A DNA stretch of 64,000 nt from Clarkia xantiana subsp. parviflora (lineage: Eukaryota; Streptophyta; Magnoliopsida; Myrtales; Onagraceae): contig JAPTYO010000002.1 of the NCBI GenBank assembly GCA_036873135.1, positions 20,796,452-20,860,451 on the forward strand, given 5' to 3'. Shown here piece by piece: positions 11,350 to 22,524 of the stretch; the first letter of the stretch is position 1, and each line of letters opens with the position of its first letter. The position numbers and the translations under genes were made by a program. The notes under the pieces are model-generated. The model saw only the letters and a list, made by a program, of their open reading frames with translations, was not told the DNA's origin and searched no databases.

Positions 11350-12614
11350 AATATTTTGTTTTGTTTTTTTTTTTGCCTTGCATTGCATTACTTCATACTG
11401 AACTGATATTTGAATAACCTGTTCCTTGGGGTTTAGCAGGTTAAAGCTCTTTATATAAAGAACATTCCGGAGAACACGTCAACAGAACAGCTAAAGGAGC
11501 TGTTTCAGCGACATGGAGAGGTTACCAAAGTGGTCATGCCTCCTTCCAAATCTGGAAGCAGCAAGAGGGATTTCGGATTTGTCCATTTTGCAGAAAGGTC
11601 AAGCGCATTAAAGGCTGTCAAAGATTCCGAAAGATATGAGATTGAAGGTAAGTATTTCTCAAAATAGTTTTGAATCTATCAATCAAAACATTTAAAAGTT
11701 CTAATTCACGGGAAGTCAACTTCAGGACAAGCATTGGAGGTTGTTCTTGCTAAGCCGCAGAGCGATAAGAAATCAGACAACAGTGGGCTCCACCCGGGCC
11801 AACATGCTTATCCTGGATATGGTGGTGGATTAGTCGCTAATCCATTTGGGTCAGGATACGGTGTCTCTCCAAGTTACCAACAGGTAGAGCAGATCTTGCT
11901 TTTGAGTCTCTATTTTTTTTTTTTTTATGGTGGTGATAATATAATGTGTAAATGCTATATATTGGTGGAACAGCCAATGATATACGGGAGGGGCCCGATG
12001 CCTTCTGGAATGCAAATGGTTCCAATGGTTCTACCCGACGGTCGTATTGGCTATGTCCTGTAAGTTACCATGTCATCTAATGTAAAGTTTATGCAAAACC
12101 CAGTTTTTGCAGTGCCCAATAGGAAGCTGGCGCGTGGTCTTTGTTCCGTTTCAGAATTTAGGAGTGGAAGCTCCTCCTATGATGTGTTACAACACCAAGC
12201 CAACAAGAGAACATCTCTCTCTTAACTCTAGGGTCTTATGGTCCTTGGGGCTGTAAAACAGTTTTGACACGATTGTGTTGGCTTGGTGTTCCACACCGAT
12301 CGCTCAGCCTTAAAGAGCGAGATAGAGCTAACCCTGTTTTTCATAGCTCTGCATATCTGGAACTGCAAATGAATAAATGAGACATGGCAGTTTCTGATGC
12401 TGCCACATGGTCACTGCAAAGTATCAGTCACCTCTTTGCTAAAATTTGATATTTGTGGGTGTGCAGACAGCAACCTGGAGTACAGATGGGGCCGCCACAT
12501 CCACGGCCATCTCGAAGAAGTGACAGGAACAATGGAGGGCGAGGGAGTAGCAGTGGAAGTGGGAATGCGAGTGAAGAAGGCAGCCGCAACAGCAGAAGAT
12601 ACCGACCTTACTAG
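8604..12614 (+). CDS. LIF2: hnRNP-Q-like three-RRM RNA-binding protein (LIF2 homologue)
   Basis: Coding exons: 8604-8993, 9084-9200, 9293-9433, 9539-9715, 11440-11647, 11726-11883, 11974-12059 and 12467-12614. All have GT-AG borders and phases that join cleanly to 474 aa. The N-terminus (1-80) is acidic. RRM1 starts at about residue 103 (EVFIGGLPRDV, with KGYAFVSF), RRM2 at about 182 (RLFIGNIPK, with RGFAFVLYY) and RRM3 at about 277 (ALYIKNIPEN, with FGFVHFAERS). The C-terminus is Gly/Arg/Ser-rich and ends RRYRPY. Order, spacing, the MVLPDGRIGYVLQQPG tail and the end match Arabidopsis LHP1-Interacting Factor 2, a nuclear hnRNP-Q protein linked to Polycomb-regulated transcription and stress genes. 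Intron 4 is long (1724 bp) with no embedded gene seen. Function is by family; orthology was not tested. Confidence 0.93.
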
Positions 12615-13675
12615 ATTGATTTTGATTTTCTGTCTCATTCCTTCCTTCCTAGTGTTTGGCTTCTGTTTGGAGAGAGAGAGAGAGCGAATAAGTTAGAGAT
12701 GGTTGTTTGATTTTACAGGGGAGGGGCTATATTCATCATCGGATTTAGGGTTTGGAGGAATTGAAATGATAGAAGAAGAAGAAGAGTTGGTTTTTTATTA
12801 ATCAAATTGCAAATGACTAACTTATTCTGCTGTGCTAGTTGTTGATACAATTTCAAAGCGAGTGAGGAACATAGTAGAAATTGATGTCCTTGTTACTACA
12901 ATATCTTATATACTACTAGCCATTTGTAGTAATTTGAGAGTAGAGACACTTTGTGTTTTCTAAAGATTTGAATTATTCTGCTCTAATATAACCGGGATTT
13001 ACTACTTTACTTGTAGGATAGGATGGAGTGTTTACTATTTTGCCCTTCCATATTGAAACTCATGTGCTCTCTACTGCGTGTGCTTAAGGAAAAGAAATTG
13101 CAACTTAGCAAATGTGAATATATATAACTGTAAATTGAGGTTAATATTTGGTGAGGCTTTATCAGGTGAAATTTTTGCCCTTTAACAGAACTTGGTGAAC
13201 TCTTGGCCCAAAAAAAAAAACAGAATCCTCTCGAATAAGGTGGTATATTTAGTGAGACATTCTCCGTGATTTTTATTACATTACGAGATTGTTCCTGCAA
13301 TATTAGTCCGACAACGTTATAGTTAAATCCCTCGTCTATGGGGAATTCAAACTTGATTTGCCATGCAACTCGTTTAATTGGTCAAACCAATACTGAATTT
13401 AACTAGCAAATCAATATTGAATTTAACTAGAAATTTGTGTGAATGTTTAAACACCAAATATAGTAAGCAGTAATATATATCTGTTGTAATTTTGCATTTT
13501 GAGGAAAGTGGACAAAGATATCACGATTGGACAAGTGTATCCAATGTCCATACATAAAGCATAATATTTTCTCTATTTGTCAAACAGTGTCCAAATAAAT
13601 GATTGATACACGTACACACAAACATACTTTGGTTAAAAAAAGTCACACACATGCATTTTATTATATACGACAAAA
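12615..13675. other. 3' UTR and convergent intergenic space
   Basis: Begins with the 3' untranslated region of the LIF2-like gene, including a GA run near 12671-12684, and continues as AT-rich DNA to the stop codon of the convergent DUF4079 gene. No ORF or repeat of note. Confidence 0.5.
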
Positions 13676-14704
13676 TTAAGGCCATTTAGTGAATTCAAAG
13701 ACCTTGAGAACAATATCGAGTCCAGTGGGAATCTGCCACACAAACAAGGCCACGTTCAAGGCGTTGAGCGCAATGTGCAGATTCCGCGCGGTTTCATTCC
13801 CCTTCTGCATTGCCGGCACTAGCGCCGCCGCCGCCGCCCACAGCACGGTGATGCCGGCTCCGGCGAACAAATGCGGCCCCGGGAAGAGCTTCCCTGTCCG
13901 GATCCAAGTGTTGAGCCCACCTCCCACCGACTCCAGCACCCCGAACGCCAATAGTATTGATCCCGCATTGAAATGCCTGTCTTTATACGATCCTTTGATA
14001 AGCTCCTTCCTCTCCTACATTCACCAAATTAGGGTTTATACACAATTGATCCAGGCGATTTAGGTTTTTGATTCGATCCAGATTGTTACCTCAGTGAGCT
14101 GTTGAATTTTGAGCTCAGCCGCGGAAGGAGGCGGCGTTGGAATGGCTGCTGCCGGAGAACTCGAAACGCCGACCGCCGCCGGAGCATTGATTGGCGGCTT
14201 AACCGTCTTCTTGAGCTCGTTGATCTCGATCTGAACTGTCCTCACGCGCCGCCACTGCCACCCTAAATACCCCGCCCATAAAGTGTACACGAATAGCCCT
14301 CCCATCACTACTGGATGTATCAGCGCGAACGTCCTCCCCTCCAGAATTCCTAATTCTCCACCGACCGCCATGGCTTCCTGATAATGTTGCGAGATTCAGA
14401 TCCTGAGGAACCAAATCAGATCAAATCTATTGGAGGTGATGGTTTCTGTACTTACCTTTGCGTCTAGTAGGAATGGCAGTCCTGTTGAGGCAGCGATTAG
14501 TCCGGGGAAGGAGGTGGATCGGAGATGTTGCGAGGTTTCATGGAGGAAGTGGTGGAGATCGAATGTGGTTCTGTTTTTGGAAGCACCGGTGGTGGTGGTG
14601 AGTTTGAGAGGAAGCTTGGAGTCGGAGCTGGGAATGGCGTTGATCAGAGATGATGAGTTAGAATGAACAGAAGGGAGCCTTAGTAAGCTGAGTGTGGCGG
14701 CCAT
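13676..14704 (-). CDS. DUF4079 family protein, predicted chloroplast membrane protein
   Basis: Three exons on the minus strand (14704-14456, 14377-14090, 14014-13676), all joining in phase 0 to give 291 aa. I chose the ATG at 14704 (MAATLSLLRL), because it gives a Ser/Thr-rich, acid-poor start typical of a chloroplast transit peptide; an upstream in-frame ATG at 14782 would add 26 residues. Four hydrophobic segments lie at about 99-122, 198-214, 227-248 and 257-284, separated by a basic/Pro-Ala-rich loop. The C-terminal half matches the DUF4079 family shared by cyanobacteria and plastid-bearing plants, of unknown biochemical role. Histidines H104, H227 and H259 lie in or next to the hydrophobic segments. 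Confidence 0.85.
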
Positions 14705-14982
14705 GCTTCTGCTCAGATATTCCTGAGAAAGGCGAGCAACAAGAAGAAGAAGAAGAGATGATGGATGGAAGGATCGGAACACTTCTAGACTACTACTTCT
14801 CGAAGATGAGGGATGGATGGACAGAATTAGAGACTGGTTCTGCTGGCCAAATAAAACAGAAATTCAAATCAAAACTACGTAACTGGTCCTCCACTTCTAT
14901 ACTGGTATGAATCCAGTCTTTAATTTCTTATTCAGTGCAGTTTCATCCTCAGCTTTAGTAGGGAATTTCTCAATCCTCATGC

Positions 14983-16259
14983 TAGAGCTGGCGATTCGTA
15001 CACGGCGCGATGAGCCGATACGAATATGACACCGAAAGTTACGGGTTTAGATCAATCATTTTTGTATTATGTCAAAATCGGATCGTGCCAAAACCGTTTT
15101 AAATAAATTCGTGTTGTGTTTGTATTCAATATTAGTGACACGGCCTAACACGATAACACGATAATTATATATATATATATATATGTATTATAATGATAAT
15201 AATAATTCCTATTAAAATATAGACATAGCATGAGCTCTTTTCACAATGTACTTTATGAAGTTTAGATTGGACTCTTATATTTAGTGATTTAAAAATGGGT
15301 TAAAGGTCCTTTTGGTACCACATGTTTGCAAAAATTACACTGTTCATACCACTAGTATTTTTTCGTACCGAATTGGTACCATATGTTTCCAAACCTTACT
15401 GTTTTGGTACCTCTGTTAGGGTTCTGTCAAAAACAGCCGTTAAATGGCATGTGCCATGCACGTGACCAGCCCAAAACTTTCAATTTTGTTACAATTTAGT
15501 CCATCTAATACATCCCTAACTTTTATTTTGTTCAATTTAGTCCTAAAACTTCAAAACCAAACCATTTTCCCAAATTGACATAGCCGGACTTAGCCTAGGG
15601 CTAGGTCCGGCTAGGTCAATTGGGACTTAGCCCTAATTGAGTTAAATTGGGGCTAGGTCCAATTGACCTAGCCGGACCTAGCTTAGGGCTAGGTCCAACC
15701 CTGGGTCAGGGTCCCCTGGGTCCGGTGACCCCGACCCAGGGTCGGACCTAGCCCATGGCTAGGTCAATTTGGGGAAATGGTTTGATTTTGAAGTTTTAGG
15801 ACTAAATTGAACAAAATAAAAGTTAGGGATGTATTAGATGGACTAAATTGTAACAAAATTGAAAGTTTTGGGCTGGTCACGTGCATGGCACATGCCATTT
15901 AACGGCCGTTTTTGACGGAACCCTAACGGAGGTACCAAAACAGTAAGGTTTGGAAACATATGGTACCAATTCGGTACGAAAAAATACTAGTGGTATGAAC
16001 AGTGTAATTTTTGCAAACATGTGGTACCAAAAGGACCTTTAACCCTTTAAAAATTGTGTTAAAAATTGTTGTGGATTTTTTACTCAATTTACCATAACGC
16101 TTTCGTGTCGCTACGTGTCTTGATTTTTCGCGTGTCGTATTCGTGCTGAACTAAATTGGCACGACTTTTTGTCATGCCGTGTTTGAGTTAATCATTCTAA
16201 AGCACGGCACGAACTTGGCACAGCACGAACCTGCATGGCTGCACGAATTGTCAGCCCTA
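14983..16259. mobile_element. hAT-like non-autonomous element carrying a nested Mutator-like element
   Basis: The ends form inverted repeats: left tagagctggcgattcgt, right (reverse complement) tagggctgacaattcgt. An imperfect 8-bp target duplication flanks it (cctcatgc at 14975-14982, cctcacac at 16260-16267; 6 of 8 match). TIR style and 8-bp duplication fit the hAT superfamily. With the nested element removed it would be about 520 bp. The outer parts carry degenerate cgtgtcgtg/cacgg motifs in opposite orientations. No transposase is present. Confidence 0.65.
15297..16045. mobile_element. Mutator-like foldback element (MULE), 749 bp
   Basis: A perfect 9-bp duplication (tttaaaaat, 15288-15296 and 16046-16054) marks the insertion, the hallmark of Mutator-like elements. 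Both ends begin gggttaaaggtccttttgg inward. The arms stay complementary for about 285 bp with few mismatches, and the centre, built of ctaggtccggctaggtcaat-type subrepeats, remains largely self-complementary. The whole element is therefore close to one long palindrome. No ORF of note. Transcripts would fold into a long hairpin. Confidence 0.88.
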
Positions 16260-16267
16260 CCTCACAC

Positions 16268-16639
16268 GTCTCAGTTTTCCTACCCTAAAATGAATCTTCC
16301 TTAAGGGGCCAGCGGTCTAGATGCTCAATAAGTAGCACTAGCTTACTTCTACTAGATTAAGAGTTTAAAAAGAATATTTTACTTCAAAATTATGAAGCAT
16401 AAGTAGAAATATGCAAAGTTTAAAAATATATATGCGGAAAACAGAGATACATTCATAGCGTTAAAGTGATCAAACAATATGAAGAACGTTTCATTCGGTC
16501 GAGTGTGGCTCTAAGCCTTCTTACTACGCCTTTTTGACATAACTAACTTTTAGCAATCTCTCCCTGGTTAGGGAATCACCCGATTTTTCAATGGGTCGGG
16601 TCGACATATCATTTGTTCAAAGGATTGTTTATTGTTTCG
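16268..16639. other. Intergenic, nothing recognised
   Basis: About 370 bp of AT-rich sequence between the hAT-like element and the old Copia. No ORF, repeat or RNA gene seen. Confidence 0.5.
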
Positions 16640-16644
16640 ATATG

Positions 16645-16902
16645 TGTTGAATATCACGGTGTGATAGCTGTCAGTGAGCTGTTGTAACTTATGACAGCTG
16701 TACTAGGCTACTCTAGAAGTTAGGTAGCTTAGTGAGCAAGTAAATGTTCGAGACTGTAATAGCATGTACTGATGTATATATAAACAACATCCTTGTAATA
16801 CATTGTTAAGTTGAATGAATGAAATGTTTTGTTCCCTCCAAAATCTGTCTCTAGCTGCGATGCTCTCGATCACTTTCTCTCTCTAGATTTCTACTTTGAT
16901 CA
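16645..16902 (+). repeat. 5' LTR of old Copia
   Basis: 258 bp, TG...CA. It contains a TATA-like tatatataaac near 16777 and ends with CT-rich sequence before gatttctactttgatca. It pairs with 30236-30505. Confidence 0.9.
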
Positions 16903-17010
16903 TGGCATCAAAGTTGTGAAATCTGTTTTTTGTGCTTCTTTCGTTGATTTAACACTCGTTTATTAGAAAGTAGTTGATATTGTTTGAATTCGATTAATGA
17001 ACACTGTATC

Positions 17011-17996
17011 ATGACTAACGACGAGATTCAACACATTCCTGGTTTGGGAGTTGCAACTGTTGGAAGGCGTACAAAAGTGGTAATCGATTTTAATCACCCA
17101 CTTTTTCTGAATCCTTCTGATAATATGAGCTTAACTTCGGTTTCATTCCCGCTGATTAGATGATGACTTATGGAATAGAAATGTGTTGCTTTCACTTGTA
17201 GCTAATAATAAGTTAGGTTTCATTGATGGTACTTGCACCAAGGACTTTGTTGATCATTCTCTTGTTGGATAATTGACTAGATGCAAAGCTATTGTGGAAT
17301 TTTCTTTGTCTCTGATGCTCATGCTGTCCGGAAAGATCTAAAAGAAAGTTTTGACAAAGTGAATGGCACTAGGATCTTCATGTTACACAGAGATATATGT
17401 AATCATCGTTAGGGATCCCTGTCAATATCTTATTATAATAATCGTCTTCGTCTTCTATGAGATGAATTGAACGCTATTGTTGAAGTTCCTGTCTGTGATT
17501 GCTAGAAACCTGAGAATCATCAACAAGTTTTTGATAATCAACACATGTTAGCTTCTTATGGGATTAAATGAAACATATGTCAATGTAAGGAGGCATATAT
17601 TGTTGATGAATCCAGTTTCAAGTGTGAATCAGGCATATTCCACGATGATACAAAACGAAGCCCAGAGAAACATTCCTTTTGCAGATACACCCTCGGATGA
17701 TAGGTATGTGCTTTATCCAGCAGCAAATGCAATGAAATTCAAGAAGAAGCCATACTTCTGTGATCACTGTAAGAAGGGACATACATTTGATTTATGTTAT
17801 GATCTACATGGTGTTGAAGAGGTTAAGAAGAATAGACAAAAAAATCTCTCAGCAGCTCACAATACAATTATTCAAACCGATAGTGGAAAATTCACACTTG
17901 TATCATCGAGTTCAGGCTTTCAAACTCCTAAGTCTGATACTTTATCAACTCCATCAATGACTATCTTTGGCTTCCACCATTTCTTCATACAATAAG
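17011..17996 (+). pseudogene. gag remnant of old Copia
   Basis: Starts with MTNDEIQHIPGLG and includes NHPLFLNPSDN, a motif usual near the N-terminus of Copia Gag. It then stops early and continues in shifted frames. An open piece at 17558-17995 holds QAYSTMIQNEAQR and a zinc-knuckle relic (FCDHCKKGHTFDLC) one residue short of the canonical spacing. It cannot be translated as a whole. Confidence 0.75.
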
Positions 17997-18061
17997 GATC
18001 AAATTGACAACTAATACAGGCCCTTGAGTCTGTTCAAGCCTCTGCATCCAAAAATAACACT

Positions 18062-20100
18062 CATTTCGCAAATATGGTAGGTATTTACTCTTTCCTGTCG
18101 AATAACATTGTTGAAGCATACTGGATTATTGATAATGGTGCTACAAATCATATGACACCACATATTAATTGGTTAGTTGATGTGAAACCTTATATAAATG
18201 ATTCCAAAGGAGTTCAATTACTTGATGGAGATTGTTGGATCCTGGAAATACCGGGTTGGTTTCCGCGGTGTATCCGAGCTCATTAGCCTTCGAATCCCGG
18301 GCATGCACCTGTAAAAAGGGACAATGCTAGGGCGAACCCCGGCGATCCCTCTCCGACAGTCAAATTAGTTGCCGTTCATACAAAAGAGAGAGATCACTAT
18401 TTTAGATTGTATATAATTTTTCATATCTCTTCAATAATCAAAAGAGAACTGTTTATATAAAATAGTCAATAACTATTATGGTATATAACCATTTATTAAC
18501 CGTTTTATATGAAAGAGAGAGATCGCTATTGTAATAATTTATCATATCTTTCTTCATATTCATAAGAGAACTGTTTATATAAAATAGTATAATAACTATT
18601 ATGGTATATAACCATTTATTGACGATTGCCGTTATGGTAACAGAATATTTAGGCAATTACTGTTATGGTAACTGAATATTTATAGCTGATTAACCGTTAT
18701 GGTATTAGACTATTATAGTCAATATTGTTTATGGTATCAAATTTATACATTTATATCAATATTCATCAGAGATGTTGCAGCTATTGAGAATATTGGATCA
18801 CACTTATGATCTTCAGGACATTATCTTAAAAATGTCTTACATGTGCCAAAGTTCACATATAGTTTGTTGTCGATTCCAAAACTTATCAAGGACCTATATT
18901 TCTCAATTTCCTTCTATCCTGGTTTGGTTCAATTTCAGGAACTCTCCAGTAGAAAGGTTTTGGTGACTGGTAAAGAAGAATGCGGTCTTTACTAGTTGAG
19001 AAGAGAATACCTTAAACATTGTTATTTTCATGCTAATAGTAGTCTAAACAATAGTTTTGATATTAAACTTTGGCATTATCGACTTGGGCATGTTGGTTTG
19101 TCGAAATTAGGGTTGTATGAATCCCTTAAACCTTTGATGAATAAGGCAAACACTATGGATGTATGTCATATTTCCCTTAGTCAAACAAAAAGGGTTGCCC
19201 TTCCCTTTGAGTACCAATCGATATTCTCATGTGTTTGATTTGATGCATATTGATGTGTGTGGACCTTATCGTGAAGCCTCTTGTAATGGAAATCGTTCAT
19301 TCCTTACAATTATTGATGACTTTTCTAGGTTCACTTGTGTATTATTCTACAAATACAAGAGTGATGTTCATATATTGTAAAACAAAAAAATTATTAATCT
19401 CATGAAGACTCAATCTGATAAATCCATTAAGGTTATTAGTATTGACAATGGATCTGAATTCTTCAATGAGCATTGTAATGCTCTATTCTCTAGTCATGAG
19501 ATCATTCATCAAAGCACTTATTTCTATACTCCTCAACAGAACATCGTAGTTGAAAAAAAGACATCGACACTTGTTAGAGATTGCTTGAGATTTGAGTTTT
19601 CAAGCCTCACTCCCGATCAGATATTGGAATCGAGTCTCACTCCCAGTCGGATATTGGGAATCTAGTGTTGCTACAGCCTGCTATCTAATCAACATTATTC
19701 AGTGTTGAAAAAAAAATCACTTCATGAACTGTTTAACAATAAGATTTCACCACTTCAACTTCTGAAAGTATTTGGCTGTCTTTGCTATGTTGAAAATCCA
19801 AATAATCATGGCAAATTTTTCCTCGTGCTATTCCTGTTGTCTTCATTAGATACTCAGCTACACAAAAGGGTTATGTTCTCTTAAATTTAGAAAAGAAGAC
19901 TCATTTTGTCAGTAGAGATGTAGTCTTTTATGAATATATTTTCTCATTTGTCAGTACAGGTGTTATTAATTCTTCAGAAGAGTTCTTAACATCTGTACCT
20001 TTCAGTACTTGTGATGATGAAGGGGTTATTGAATCTTTTCCCGAGCAAATGACTCATGCAGAATCAGATACTGTCACAAGAGTTGATGTTTCAACTTAAC
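18062..20100 (+). pseudogene. Protease/integrase remnant of old Copia
   Basis: Fragments in several frames. Protease appears as AYWIIDNGATNHMT (18115-18156), where the usual Thr of the DTGA active site is Asn. It is then split by the solo LTR 18233-18768. A GAG-pre-integrase relic (LWHYRLGHVGLSK) lies near 19070, and integrase core pieces follow: HIDVCGPYREAS near 19250, SIDNGSEFF near 19440 and TPQQNIVVEKK near 19530 (first D, second D and E positions still readable). Numerous stops and frame changes. Confidence 0.75.
18233..18768 (+). mobile_element. Solo LTR, 536 bp, inside old Copia
   Basis: Begins TGTTGGATCCTGG and ends TTCATCA (TG...CA), and is flanked by a perfect 5-bp duplication gagat (18228-18232 and 18769-18773). 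Removing it and one duplication joins the protease frame (LLDGD to VAAIENIGSH). Internally a segment of about 120 bp containing ggtatataaccatttatta is repeated. No internal retroelement sequence remains, as expected after LTR-LTR recombination. The strand is assigned from the TG...CA order only. Confidence 0.85.
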
Positions 20101-20220
20101 AAGAAAGGAGTGTCACTGAACTTTCTCCAACTTCTATAATTGAACGAGAGATAAGTATTATTGATTCTGCTCATACTTCCGTACCTTTGCACAGGCGCAG
20201 TACTCGCACAACTAAGGCCC

Positions 20221-21266
20221 CTATTTGGCATACATATTATAAATGAGTTTTTTTTTTTTTTTCCTGTTCATTATCCTATACATGACTATGTATCTTATGA
20301 GAACATTCAGCCTCATTATAATTGTCTTCTCAGTGAATTCTCGAAAGACATTGAACCAAGGACTTATGAAGAAGCAGCTAAAAATCCACGATGGGTAGAG
20401 ACTATGCAATTGGAGATTAAAGATCTTCAAGATAATAACACTTGGGAGCTTATTCAATCTTCATCTCTTCTACCTGATAAAGAAGCTATTGGCTGCAAAT
20501 TGATTTTTTGAATAAAGTATAACACAAATGAAACTTTGGAGAGATTTAAAACAAGATTAGTTGTGAATGGCTATAATTAAGTGGAGGGCATTGATTACTC
20601 TGAGAAATTCTCTCCCGTAGCTAATATGAACATAGTAAGAACCATCAATGCCATTGCAGCTTCACATAACTGGCATTTATTTCAGTTTGATGTCTACAAC
20701 ACATTCAATTAAGGTGATCTTTCTGAGTAAGTATTCATGAAAAATTCAAAAAGATTTGGCAGCCAGGTGGAGTCTCGAGTATGTAGACTGCTCAAATCGC
20801 TCTATGGATTGAAGCAAGCTTCATGCCAATGGAATATGAAGCTTACAAAAGTCTTATGTGTACATGGTTATAGTCAAAGCAAGCTGGATTATTCCTTATT
20901 CATTAAAACCATTGAAAACATGATAGTCAATCTCCTTATATACATTTATGATGTAATCATCACAGGAAATGACATAACTCTTTTTTAGGAGTTGAAGCAA
21001 GCGCTGAATAGTAACTTCAAAATAAAGGATTTAGGAGAAATGAAGTTTTTTTTTTTTTTTTGTAGGAATGGAAGTTGCTAGAGGAAGAAAACAAATTATA
21101 TTGAAATGGATTGTATTGAACCAAAGGAAATCCTGTCTAGATTTGATTTGATTGAAGAGACCGAGTTATTTGTAGCTAGGCCTTTCAACACAGCAATGAG
21201 ACAGAAGCAAAGAATCATCTCACTTGAATATGAGAGAATGATTAATACAGGTGAAAGAGATGAGGT
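20221..21266 (+). pseudogene. Reverse transcriptase remnant of old Copia
   Basis: Contains EAAKNPRWVETMQLEIKDLQ (20371-20430), then [14 protein letters not shown] (20797-20838) and the degraded catalytic strand ([12 protein letters not shown] in place of YVDD). Interrupted by stops at several sites and by a long T run near 21045-21062. The younger Copia is inserted at its 3' end, after 21266. Confidence 0.75.
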
Positions 21267-21864
21267 TGTTAGCATACGTTGACGTGGCGCTGTAATTGGT
21301 AGCCCGTTAATATATGTGGTTACCTAAGACAACTAGGTAAATGTCATATTTGGGCTAATTGTGCTCGACCTAATTCCCATGTGACATGGGAGGCCCAAAA
21401 TTGGGCCTACCCACCCACATAGGTCAGCGCCGAACCCTAGAGGGGAAGGGGGATGATTTTCTCCTCCCCCACTATATAAGGAGGTCTTGGGGTCACCTCC
21501 AAAGACACACATTGATCACAACTCCTTCTAAGTTGTGATTTGAGAGAAATTCCTTTCTCTCTATAGTTATATTTCGGCCGGCCCACATACACCACCATTG
21601 GTGTGCCAAATTGCTTCCGAGCAATCAGTCCGAGGTTCTGTCCCCGTTGAAGAATCGATCAGAGGATTTGCTGTGGAGCTTATACCGCGTAGGCCTTTCT
21701 CACGAAGAACTTGTATGAGTTCCGACCGGAGGATCAGAACTCCCTCCACATCGTTCTTGGGCAGGAAAGCTATTGAGGTATGTGTACATTATTTCGCTGC
21801 GTAATTAGTTTACTTGCATGTACACGTTTAGCATTCTGTAGTATTACATCTCCGTAATCAAACA
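21267..21864 (+). repeat. 5' LTR of nested Copia
   Basis: 598 bp starting TGTTAGCATACG and ending AATCAAACA. TATA box ccactatataagg near 21470. Pairs with 28950-29549. Confidence 0.92.
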
Positions 21865-21865
21865 G

Positions 21866-21877
21866 TGGTATCAGAGC
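21866..21877 (+). other. Primer-binding site (initiator tRNA-Met)
   Basis: tggtatcagagc one base after the 5' LTR, an exact copy of the standard plant Copia site. Confidence 0.9.
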
Positions 21878-22485
21878 ATGGGTAGGAGTTTTTAAAATTT
21901 TGATAAACTGATGTTCTTGAGTTTTAAATACGAACACCGAATTTTTGGTGTGAAATCCGAAAATTTTGACAAAATTTCATGTTTTTGATATTTTAAAACT
22001 TAAAATTTCGAATTTTACATGTTTTTAAAGATCAAAGTCGAAGTTTATGTTTAAATTTAAGTTTGATGTTCATAATTTTCAAGAACACGATGAGTTTTAT
22101 CAAGAACACTTTTTGGATTCATGATCATAATAGTGTTTGATCTTAAAATTTGATAACTTTTCCAATTTTACATGTTTTTGGCCGAAACCCTAGTGGCAAA
22201 TTAGGTAAACAAAAATTTAATTTTCTTGGGCACCAAGTAACTTAAAATTTCTGCCAAAATATTATAGATATAGGTTGTCATATTTTAATTTTAATTAAAG
22301 GTAACTATATATCTACAAGTTGGAAAATATGGATAGGTTCACAATATAATATTGAAACATATATTAAACTATCAATATGTATAGATAATTGATAGGGATA
22401 CTATATATTGATAGGATTTAGTTGCCTAAAGATTAAGAAAATATATTGTATATGTATATTTTATCCCTAAATATATATCTGACAA

Positions 22486-22524
<39 letters not shown>

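Noticed and set aside
16300..16400. Possible tRNA-like sequence (ggccagcggtctagatgct)
   Set aside because: No cloverleaf, anticodon arm or conserved B box could be drawn. The phrase is an isolated match.
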